Source: Udeniomyces pyricola
Taxonomy: Eukaryota; Basidiomycota; Tremellomycetes; Cystofilobasidiales; Mrakiaceae
Reading direction: 5' to 3'
DNA: 64,000 bases
NCBI GenBank assembly: GCA_039545295.1
Contig: BCIK01000005.1
Coordinates: 531,142-595,141, forward strand
Positions 22,877 to 31,887 of the stretch are shown in pieces. A program made the translations under genes and the position numbers. The notes under the pieces are model-generated. The model was not told where the DNA came from. It saw nothing but the letters and a program-made list of their open reading frames with translations, and made no database searches. The first letter of the stretch is position 1; every line of letters begins with the position of its first letter.

Positions 22877-25506
22877 TTAGAACGAGAACTGTTGTTGTTG
22901 TTGTTGGGGTTCGCCTTGCCAAAGGCCGTACGACTGACCCGGATGGGTTTGCCACAGCCGGATCGTCCCTGAAGGAAGTGAGAGAAAAAAAAGAGAGAAA
23001 AAAAAAGAAGAAGAAAAAGAAGACAAGAATGGCGGAATGTCAGGTGATTTTTTTTTTTCTTGAAACAAAGGTTGCTGATTGATGTTTTCTTTTTTTTTTT
23101 CAGTCGAAGCAGGGGGTTTCAAGACACTGAGAAGATAAACGTAGCAGGGAGATGTAGAATGCAATGGAGAAGAAGAAGAAAAGAGAGCAAGAGTATAGAA
23201 AAAGGAAGAAGGGGGGGAGGGGGGGAGGGGGAGATGAAAATCGAGACGAACCGTCTTCCGAGCCAGAAGCATAGCATTCCCCATCGGGTGAGTAAGAGAC
23301 CGAGTGAACGGGTCCGTGATGACCTACAAGCAACAACAACAAAACAAGTACCGAGTGTTAGGATGAAGAGCTACCAACTTCTTAAAGGAACGCAGGGGCC
23401 CATCCTGGAAACCTCTCGCTATCTTGTTCTGTCCCAAAGGAAAAAAAAAAGCATATATAGAGATGTGAAGAAAGAACAGGCTGGGCTTCTTTTCCTTCCA
23501 GGGGGGAGGGGGGGGGGGGGTTAAGGAGATCAACGAACCTTTATAACACTCCCTCTCCAACCCGCTATCGAGGTCATATGTGCGCACCCAAGGATCGTTC
23601 GCCGAGCCCGCCACGAATCGGTCGCGCAGGAACGGGTGCAGCGAGACGGACGTCGGGGTGTGGGGCAACGGGATGGAAAGGGGTGGGTCACGTCTGTTTG
23701 TTTTTTTTTGTGGGAGGGAGGTATCGATGAAGACAGAAGAAGTTAGTACGTATGGGAGGTCTCGAACCGGAACGTTGTCATAGCTTCATTGGACCACTCC
23801 TTATTTGACCAGAGGGAAAGAATGAGGAACCCTTTCTATCTTCTACTCCCGGTTCTTTCCTCTGGAAAAGGCTCAAGACAGTATCAAAGGACAGAGAGAA
23901 AGAGAGAGGACAAGAGACGGAAAAAAAAGGACAGAAGCCGCTTGCTTACCTCGCGATATCCAAAAACACGACATTCTTGCCACTTGTCACGCAAAGCGTT
24001 CCACCTCCATGGGCCAACTCCATACTTCCCACGCTCTCGCCGACTTTCAACTCGGCCGTCTGACTCAAGCTTCTCAAGTCCCACCACCTCACGTACCCAT
24101 CCTCGCTCGCCGAAACGGCGCAATTTCCATCCTGAGCGTCCCAGACGACGGATCGGATTGTCCCTTCGTGCGATTTGCCCGACGTCGACGCCGATTCCGA
24201 CCCGGCCGGTTGCGAGCGCTGCGTCAAGTAGAGCGGCGCAGCCGAAGGCGCGTTCAAGTCAAATATTCGCAACAGTTTTTCTTGCCCGCCCGTGAGGAGG
24301 TATTGAGGTTGAGAGGAGGAGGCCGGAGATGAAGACGAAGGGGGAGAGGAAGAAGAGGGAGGAGAGCCAGAGGGGGAAAGGGCTAGGGTTCGAACGATGT
24401 GGTTGTGGTTGAACGTGTGGAGACATTCACCGGTGAAAGTGTTCCAAACTTTGCTGCGATGCCGGAGGTTCAATGACCCGGAAGGAAAGTGGAGGATGGT
24501 TGAGTGGGTAGAAAAAAGTGAGTTGGGTCGCATGGGTGCGAGAAGAAAGGTAAAACCCCCAATAGACGAATGCATGAGCAAAGAGGACATTTTTCCGCTT
24601 CCTCTTGCGGTCCTTTGCGTCCAGTCCAATTTCACCCAACGCGAAGCAGCAGAAGAGACTAGCACAAAGGGGAGTGGGAGGGAAGAGATTAAACTTGACA
24701 CGTACGCTGAGAAATCCGCAGAAGCTGTCGCAGCGAGCGCAGCGTCTTGGCTCAATTTCGACTGCCACACCGCTCCTTTGTGTCCTGAGGATGAGACAGA
24801 CCCAAAGGGGACAAGACAGCCCAGCCCCGAGGTGGCTTGGTTAGAAACACACACACATGTGAGGGGGGTCATGGTCCAACGTGCATTTTTCAAAGGTCGA
24901 GGCGAGAAAGAGAGACAAGGCCGAAAACCAAAAGAGCTGGAAGGAAACGAGAGGAAGGCTCGAGGTTTGAGAGAGAGAGAGAGAGGGGGGGGGGGGTTGA
25001 ACATCCAGAACGAACCAAGGAATGTTCCGACCCAATCGCCCGTCCAGTCGCGAAGCATCGGTTGACCATCCTTGCACGATGAGATCATCATGTAAGACTC
25101 ATCGGCATCGAGTAAGGGGGAAAACTGAATGACCGATTCAAGGTAGAGCAAGGGTCAGGAACGTTAATTTCCGCTAGGCTTCGATGTATGTATGAATCCG
25201 TGAAACGGATGCGTGTGAGCCGAGAACATCTCCCTCATCAGTAAGCCTCGTGAGGTTTCGTGAAATCCCTTCCATGGAAGCTGCCCTTCGAGGCGTGGTC
25301 CTAGCTTTCTGGAGGAGACGCGCCCGTGACGAATACCCGCTCGAGCACACGTGCGGACGAAATCCCCTGATGATGCTCTTGCGAGTGAGTATGTTGGGCT
25401 CAACGCGACCCTCACAGAGCTGGATACTAACGTGAAGATGAACTACTGGTCGCTGATGACCGCTGCAGACGAGTGGGACAGATCTGGCTTGAGGTGGTGG
25501 GTTCAT
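22877..25506 (-). CDS. STRAP: WD40 protein STRAP/UNRIP homologue
   Basis: STRAP (UNRIP) is a seven-bladed WD40 protein; in animals it binds the SMN complex and TGF-beta receptors, and its fungal role is less defined. Exon 1 from the ATG at 25506 encodes VPLVCSGHQRPVVHLH. A GTTAGT intron joins to FSPLLDADESYMMISSCKDG, then LRDWTGDWVGTFLG, HKGAVWQSKLSQDAA, ATASADFSAKVWNTFTGE, LLTGGQEKLLRIFDL, SASEDGYVRWWDLRS and ASGSEDGTIRLWQTHPGQ. The tail YGLWQGE matches the human C-terminus (YGLWK) and is followed here by a short Gln run from a GTT microsatellite. The stop is at 22877. The family-typical SCKDG and GQ(D/E)KLLRI motifs separate it from other WD40 proteins. Several introns carry long C or G homopolymers. 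Confidence 0.88.
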
Positions 25507-26244
25507 GGTGGTGGTGATGATGATGATGATGAGGATGACGGCCGGGAAGCAGAAAGTAGGGCAGAGGGTTGCCTAGGTGGGAAACGTGGCGGTGGGTCGC
25601 TTGAGGGGATTGTAGAGTCAGGGCAAGGAAGTGAGCGTCGTTTAAGGTGAGCTGGATCTGGTCTTTGAGGATGAAGTGAACGGAGGGATGGGAGGAAGCA
25701 AAGGGAAAGGCAAGATATTGAAGCCAAGTCGAGGATGATGGGAGATGAATTATGAGAGCGGGCGAAAGCGAAATGAGATGGATCGTTCAAAGGTGCAGCC
25801 GCGTATAAGCATACCGCGTATATTATATATATATATTTGCATCAACTCTTGCAGATCGGAATCGCCTTGATCATTCTATGCGTCGGCTATGGTTAATGAT
25901 GAGGTCTAAGTACGGCTATCACTGATTCTCTTCGCCTTTTCAGATGATATCAAGCCATGCCGACCTCGAACGCAAGAAGCTATAAGCTAGTATATAAGGC
26001 GCGCGCGCGTGTGTCAGGCAGGACAGGACGCGTTCTGCCTGAGCGTCGCCCAGCAACCAACTTGGGCCGCTCGCTTCTGCCGCTTCGGTCTTTCCTCCCT
26101 CCCGTCCAGCAGAGTCCAGCTCGGACTTACGTACTGCATCCGTAACCTAGCACTCCCAATCAACGAACCAATTCATCCCAGCTCACATACCCACTTATTC
26201 TCCGCTTCTCGTGCTATTCTATCGCTTCCGTCACGTCTCACATC
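25507..26244. promoter_or_regulatory. divergent region STRAP / small tail-anchored protein
   Basis: Contains an AT repeat (TATATATATATAT near 25826-25840), and a strong TATA-like TATATAAG at 25991-25998 directly followed by a GC alternating run (GCGCGCGCG). The TATA lies about 250 nt upstream of the ATG at 26245 and supports that small gene. Confidence 0.45.
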
Positions 26245-26541
26245 ATGCTTCACGTCGAAACACATCTGTCCTCGCCCGTCCCGTCCCGTCCGCTTCATAT
26301 CAACGGTGTCCTACATCGCTCGCCTTCATCGTCCTCATCATCAACACCAACCACCACCAGGCGCGACAAGATCTACGTCATCGAATCGAGACCTCCCACA
26401 TCACGCCGCCATTCGGAACGAGACGACAAGATACTAGTGGGTCAGGAAGAGGAAGGAGCAGGTGTCATCGCAAGGAGGTTGGCGTTGGGTTTGGGATGGG
26501 TCATTTGGGCAGCCATCGTTTGGGGTTGGATATGGAAGTGA
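26245..26541 (+). CDS. Small predicted tail-anchored protein, unrecognised
   Basis: A 98-codon intronless frame from the ATG at 26245 to the stop at 26541. The N-terminal half is Ser/Thr/Pro-rich and basic (RRDKIYVIESRPPTSRR). The C-terminus is a single hydrophobic, Trp-rich segment (LALGLGWVIWAAIVWGWIWK) that reaches the stop codon, the layout of a tail-anchored membrane protein. A TATA-like sequence lies upstream and the frame sits alone between divergent STRAP and convergent CTR. I do not recognise the family. It could be an ER or mitochondrial outer-membrane microprotein, or a chance frame; the coherent hydrophobic end favours a real gene. Confidence 0.5.
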   Translation: MLHVETHLSSPVPSRPLHINGVLHRSPSSSSSSTPTTTRRDKIYVIESRPPTSRRHSERDDKILVGQEEEGAGVIARRLALGLGWVIWAAIVWGWIWK

Positions 26542-27538
26542 GCCTCAGTTTCCCTGCTGCTTGGAGGAGGCGAAACGAACTAGATTGAGGGCTGAGACTT
26601 GGAAAGGTTAGGAAAGGCACGTCATGGAAGGATACAGATGTAGCAACGAAGAGTCGAACCGCTGGCTAAGCTGGTAGACATGGTAGCAAGAGATAAGGAG
26701 TCATAGCTATCACTTGGATTATCTCAGCCGACCCAGCTAGGACAGAAGTAGGGTCGTGGAGATGGTGTGGAAGAAGAAGAAGAAAAAAAAAGTATGTATT
26801 AGTCCCTGACTTTATCCATCCAGACCATTCTCATGTCCCATGATCCAAGTTTAACCTATCACTAACATATGATCTGATGCATACTTGTCAACGTATTTCT
26901 CGATACGTACTTCCTATCTTTTTATCAAATTGCTCTCGGCACCCTCACAAATAAAAAAAAAAAGGAAGAGAGGAATCGTCCTTTCCATTTGATATATATG
27001 CCTCGCTAGGCCTTGGACTTTCATCCCTCCTCGTCACAAAGACTTGCTTTCTGCGTCCATATCCCACTTTCCACCCACATACCCCGGTCAGATCCACTCA
27101 CAGCAACTGTACTATACCCCTTCCATAGATACATCTATTCCCCACATAGCCGTGCACTTCAACCGGCCGGCATGACAACCCAGCCCGTTATTCCGTCTCT
27201 CTTTTACTTCGGTTATTTACCCCGACTTTCCCTATCATCTCTTCTTCTCTTTCCTCCAAACATTCTGTAATATATAGTGCTGAACGCATACAACTTCATC
27301 ATTCTTCCCGCTGAAGTTTTCTAGTCTACTTCACTCTAATATATACTTAGCCTCTTCATCTGCACCTCGACACTCGACCCTTTATATTTCACATATACTG
27401 TTCATGTCCTTTGATTTATCTTTATCATTTCCTTGCCTTTCGATCTCTCGACCCCAAAGAAGGTGTATAAAAACGAAATAATAATAACAACAAAAAGAAG
27501 AAAAGACATGCGATCGGCCACAACGACAAAAGTGATGA
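26542..27538. other. convergent intergenic region, small protein / CTR
   Basis: About 1 kb of AT-richer 3' flank, with A runs near 26785 and 26952, TATATAT near 26992 and pyrimidine-rich stretches 27030-27380. No convincing gene. Confidence 0.45.
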
Positions 27539-28877
27539 TCAGTGATGTCGAGTGGTACTAGCGGCGTAGCAATATCGACCAAAGAGAACCTCGCCAAACA
27601 AGACGCCAAGGATGACGACGAGGAAGAAGTATACGTTGAAGGTCCTGGGAGCGCGAGCAGGGAGAAGGGGAAGAAGATAGGAAAAAGAAGAAGGAGAAAA
27701 AAGACATAGAAGAAAGGGTGGGGGATCGAGGTACGAGGTCGGTTCAAAGTTGAGGGAGGGGAGGGATTGCCCAGGGAAAGAGGAGAGAGGGGGAGGAAAA
27801 CGTCAGTCGCTTTTGTACAGTATTCAAAAAGGAGAAGACAAACGAAATATCAGAATACGTACATGATTGCCAACCTGAAGCGTTGAGTGACACCCCCATC
27901 AAATCGAGACATGCAAACATGCTGGGCGTTAGTTACTCGTATCTCGTCATTCTCATGCCAACTCAGCACGCCTCGGATGATAAAACGGAGATATCAGAGA
28001 GCAGGAGTGATAAACGATGGGAACTTACATGAGCAAGTAATGAATTGCCGTCTGAGCGGCCTGGATGACGCCTCGCATGAGATCAATCCTCCACATGAAT
28101 GGCGGTGCCCACCTCGCTCGTCGTCGGCTCGAAACGAGCGCCAGGACCCCGGCAGAAGGGTCTTGTGAGGACGAAGAGGAACAGCTGGTGATGCCTTCTT
28201 CTTTGGCGGGAAGAGTAGGATGCTTGGAGGCGTGTGTGAAGCTGGGAACCATGTCTTGGGCGGTAGAAGCAGAAGATGAATCGCAGGGAGAAGGGTTGGT
28301 CTGGTTTGGTTTCAAAGAAGAGCATTGGAAGTCATACGAATCGATGAAGCGGTTTGATCTGGCAAGAGAGCATTAAGAATAACGATAGGGAAGATAGACG
28401 CGAGTGATCAAGGATTGGATAAAGGACGGGCGATAGATCAAACATCAGACAGTCAATCCATGACGACCCTTAGCATACTCAGAGCGAGCCACGACCTAAG
28501 AAGAGACGAACTGAATCTTCCAGCCCTCCTCGCACCCACTGCGAAGGGCGGCGAGGAAGCGATCGAGCACAGCGAGGAAAAACAGGCCGATGCATGCACC
28601 GGCAAAAGCGCCCGACGAAGTGGGAACCCATGTTTTGAACCAAAGCATGTCGCCGAGCGTGCCATGAAAGTACCTGGATTGATTCAAAGGAGATGGAATA
28701 ACCGGGTCAGTACTGAGAAGGAAAAGAGCCGAGTGATGGTGATATGGCTGGAGCTCAACCACAAGGTCGAGAGAACTGCAATCTGGACGAGGAGGAAGAG
28801 TTTCGAACTCACATCTTCATGCTCATACTCATAGAAGAGGTACTGTCATCGCCCATATCCATGTCCATATCGCTCAT
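27539..28877 (-). CDS. CTR: Ctr-family high-affinity copper transporter
   Basis: Trimeric plasma-membrane channel for Cu(I). Five exons fit exactly: 28877-28813, 28673-28512, 28358-28029, 27874-27863 and 27644-27539, totalling 675 nt (224 residues). The extracellular N-tail is Met-rich (MSDMDMDMGDD, SMSMSMKMYFHG), the copper-collecting Mets motif. TM1 follows in DMLWFKTWVPTSSGAFAGA and CIGLFFLAVLDRFLAALR. A Ser-rich cytosolic loop of about 90 residues precedes TM2 (AAQTAIHYLLMLAIM), with the MxxxM selectivity motif. TM3 is TFNVYFFLVVILG then VLFGEVLFGRYC, including the G-x-x-x-G packing motif. The tail ends STTRHH. It is divergent from the BIM1-like gene and close to a metalloreductase, consistent with copper uptake. 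Confidence 0.92.
27863..27874 (-). other. CTR: 12-nt microexon of CTR encoding the MxxxM core
   Basis: On the coding strand the sequence is cttCAG|GTTGGCAATCAT|GTACGT. The preceding exon ends in AT and the following exon begins with G, so both Met codons of M-L-A-I-M are split across splice junctions. Without it, TM2 would join HYLLM directly to TFNVYF in frame, deleting LAIM. Confidence 0.8.
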
Positions 28878-29067
28878 ATCCCTGTGCAGTAGACGGAACA
28901 GCGAGATGAAACCATAGGAACGTGTGTTGAAAAAAATAGAAAGGATCAGATGACATTGCCAACGAGGGTGAGTAGCCGAGCTATGAACAATGTATCAATG
29001 GATAGTGATTTAAACGACGTTGAGGAGGTTGAAGAGGGGCATACATTGTGGCGGGCTTAACGTCTTT

Positions 29068-29748
29068 TCAAAAAGGAAGGGGTGGCAGGAGCAGGGTGAG
29101 ACAGGGAGGGATTGTATATGTAAACAACGCTGATTGGTTCGTACAGTTGGGCGATGAGAAGCGAGAAAGATTTCTGGCGGTTGTTACGTCTGTATCAGGC
29201 GATGATGTGGTTGGTGATGGAAAGTCATCAGGATCCAACGTTGAAAAAGTGACATAGACCGAAGCCAAAAGGCGGGGCAGCGGAGGCGAGGTCGAGGGAG
29301 AGAGTGTCGGGTCGGTCAAGGTCGTTCGGGAGAAATGATAAAGAGGAGGAACGTCAGACGGAGATCGACTGCGCAAAGTGAGGCGTTTATTCATCTGGTC
29401 GCCAACAACCGTAGGAACATCGTTTCTTCCTTTATCACTTCCCGTCGGTAAGTCCTGAGATACAAAGCGTCCATCTGAAGCATAGTAGGCATCATTGGCT
29501 CCTTGCCAGCCAAATTTGGAGAGTGTCCGGCCCAGATTAGGCGTTGGCATAAACAGCGCTAGGACATCTGCACACTTGTTCACCGCCTTCTTGCTGACTG
29601 CAGCGGTTTGGCTGGGTGGTTTGGCTGCCCCTGTCTTGTTTGTCGCAGCCACTGACCTCCTCATCGAAGCGATCCATCCCACCATGCCACGTCTCATCTT
29701 GCAGCTGCTGAACTCGTTGGTAGAAGGAAGAGATGCAGACGTGCTCAT
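29068..29748 (-). CDS. Doubtful hypothetical protein between the copper genes
   Basis: An open frame of about 226 codons with ATG at 29748 (MSTSASLPSTNEF). An in-frame TGA lies a short way upstream, so the start is bounded. The middle is Ser/Thr/Pro-rich and hydrophilic; the end turns into a Pro/Leu-rich stretch that looks untranslated. No domain, signal peptide or membrane segment was recognised. A shorter plus-strand frame overlaps it. It may be a real lineage-specific gene or only an open stretch of the divergent promoter. Confidence 0.28.
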   Translation of the reverse strand: MSTSASLPSTNEFSSCKMRRGMVGWIASMRRSVAATNKTGAAKPPSQTAAVSKKAVNKCADVLALFMPTPNLGRTLSKFGWQGANDAYYASDGRFVSQDLPTGSDKGRNDVPTVVGDQMNKRLTLRSRSPSDVPPLYHFSRTTLTDPTLSPSTSPPLPRLLASVYVTFSTLDPDDFPSPTTSSPDTDVTTARNLSRFSSPNCTNQSALFTYTIPPCLTLLLPPLPF

Positions 29749-29991
29749 CCACACTGTTGCCCGCCTCGGGGAAAATGCCTCACCCCTTCAGATGGACCTT
29801 TCCATCTTCCAAAACGCATTCTTCCGCTAATGACGCACCGAAATGCATCAGAATATCAGCTCTTTCCCTTTTCACTCCCGCCCCCATCGTTCACCAAAAC
29901 CTGGCAGATATCGACGACCTGTACTGCGTGGAGAAGAGCTATCAATCCATCGTCAACCACATAAGAAAAGGCCTCATGTCTTGACGCACTC

Positions 29992-30006
29992 CCCGCGAGG
30001 CGCGGG
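29992..30006. promoter_or_regulatory. perfect GC palindrome upstream of the BIM1-like gene
   Basis: CCCGCG-AGG-CGCGGG, six-base arms and a 3-nt spacer, 213 nt upstream of the BIM1-like ATG. A weaker GGCC-x5-GGCC dyad lies about 60 nt downstream. A transcription factor site is an inference. Confidence 0.3.
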
Positions 30007-30218
30007 AAGAAAGCAATAAAGACGTAATGGGTAATTTGGAAAACCGTCCTCCCCTCTCATTCGGCCCTTGCGGCCCCCCGTTTCCCTTCTCTATTTAACG
30101 AAAGAGCCACACTTTCCTTTTGCTTCTCATCCACGACTAGATAACTCTACGTAGTCCAGCAAATTACGCTACCCTCGGAAACTCCACCAATCACCTGTTG
30201 ATTCTACATCCACCCGAC

Positions 30219-31331
30219 ATGTTGTTCTCCGCGCCGCTCTACTCGTTGTCGCTTCTTGCGCTCCTTCCTTCGGCTCTCGCCCACTTCACCCTCGAGTACC
30301 CACCTACTCGGGGCTTTGACGAGGATCTCGAGCCCAACGTGCGGACTGTTTTTTTTTTTTTCTTTGGCCCTGGTTTTCTTGAGTTCTGCGTTTCTCGACT
30401 CCCTAGCGAGGGCCGAGGATGGAGTGCAGGGCCAATCTCTCCTGGCCCGTCCCAGTTTCACGCTCTATCTGCATATCTAACCAGCCGTGCTTTGTTTTAC
30501 CGCTTTGGTCGATGTAGTTCTGTGGTGGATTTACGACACCGTCAGCCATTCGAACCCCCTACTCGCTCGATAACACTACCATTTCGATAAACAGTCATCA
30601 CACCCTCGCCACCGGTAAGTCCTCTTTCTTTCTATTCGCATCATGTTTCAGATCAGCTACGCCTCGATAGAGATCATCTTGCTCATAGATGCTGCCTTGC
30701 TGTTATCAGTATCCGTTCTGATCTCGCTCGAGAGTAACCCGCAGACGTTTGCCGACTTTTCGAACGGTACGGCTCAAGCCCCGTATGTGAAGGACTTTTT
30801 CCAAATCCCGAGTGGACCCGCTTGCTTCTTCGTCGATATCTCTACGGCCCTCAGTGACCAAACCATCGCGAACGGCACAGAAGCGACGCTGATGGTGCGA
30901 TACGGAGGAGGTGATGGTGACCTCTTCCAGGTCAGTTGGCAGTCATTTCTATCGAATAATATCAGGGCCCCGATCAAGTCGCTGTGAAATAACCCATCGC
31001 TGACATCTTTTCGTCTCTTGACGCGTTTTTTCGGTGTATCTCGCTTTGACATCTCATCCTTGCTCAGTGCTCGGATGTTCTGCTCCTGAGCAACTATACC
31101 ACCCCTGCCAACGAATCGTGTGCCGCGACCGATATCCTGACGTCTGACCAAGCGAGCTCCGTCGCATCCGTCGCTTCGATGAGTAAGACCGCTACGGCCT
31201 CCTCGACCGCCAGTTCGTCTGCTGCCAGTGCTTCAAGCACATCCAACACTTCCAGTGGAGCGACTGTTCTTCACGCGGGAGGTCTGCTCGGAGCTTTGCT
31301 CTCGATGACTGCTGCTGTAGCCCTCTTCTAG
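30219..31331 (+). CDS. BIM1: BIM1-like X325 (LPMO-like) GPI-anchored copper protein
   Basis: X325 proteins resemble lytic polysaccharide monooxygenases but bind copper without polysaccharide cleavage; Cryptococcus Bim1 acts with Ctr1 in copper import. Four exons (30219-30338, 30518-30614, 30710-30930, 31068-31331) total 702 nt, 233 residues. The signal peptide MLFSAPLYSLSLLALLPSALA ends exactly before His (HFTLEYPPTRGFDED), the N-terminal copper-ligand His of the family. Then come FCGGFTTPSAIRTPYSLDN and INSHHTLATVSV with the second His ligand, and GPACFFVDIS. Four Cys suggest two disulfides. A Ser/Thr/Ala-rich stalk and hydrophobic end (GGLLGALLSMTAAVALF) indicate GPI anchoring. It is divergent from CTR, with the metalloreductase next downstream. 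Confidence 0.87.
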
Positions 31332-31887
31332 ATGGGGAGTCGAGTTTTGGTTCTCCTTTTCCAAGCGTTTCTCTTGCTTCCGAAAACCGATGTTTTAGGG
31401 GTTTTGTCTTGGTTTCTTTGTGATGTTTTCAATCCCTTAATTCCTTTCGCTGCTCATCATCATCCTCGGTGTATATAATCATGCTCATGTCAAGGCGCAA
31501 AGTCTATTTTTTGTGACCTGAGAGAAGTAGACCGCCCTCGGACCAAGAGTTAGAATCAGCGAATGAATGCGCTCTAGCGACATCCTCCTTTTGACCTTTC
31601 CCACCATCCCTCCATCACCACCTCGGGATGCCTGCTCTCGACGCGAAAAGAGCTTATTCTGTCGGCTCAAAGAACGCAGTCCGTTAGCTAACCTCGGCGG
31701 GGCTTATCATAGGCAAAGAGCACAAGAGAAAGAATCAAGCCTAGTCACTGACTACCACCACAGCTAATCGTCACCTTTAGGGACCGTTGACCCCCCCCCC
31801 CCTTTGCCCCCTACCCTTCTTCCTGCCCAAGGCGTAGACCTATACAATCCACCCTTGATACCGCCCCGCATATACTCTCGAATCTTC
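31332..31887. other. intergenic region, BIM1-like to FRE
   Basis: About 560 nt between two co-oriented copper-related genes, holding the BIM1-like 3' end and the FRE promoter. An 11-C run lies near 31791-31801, then a pyrimidine-rich leader. No gene recognised. Confidence 0.45.

Larger units (their letters stand above)
28878..30218. promoter_or_regulatory. CTR / BIM1-like divergent region
   Basis: 1.34 kb between divergent start codons of two copper genes. It includes one long minus-strand frame (29068-29748, listed separately), a GC palindrome at 29992-30006, and a TATTTAA at 30092-30098 about 120 nt upstream of the BIM1-like ATG. By eye I found no exact TTTGCTC/GAGCAAA (Mac1/Cuf1-type) element. 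Confidence 0.5.

Noticed and set aside
29495..29830. 111-codon plus-strand frame with a hydrophobic patch in the CTR/BIM1-like spacer
   Set aside because: It has no ATG at its start and overlaps the minus-strand frame in the same spacer; no recognisable domain.
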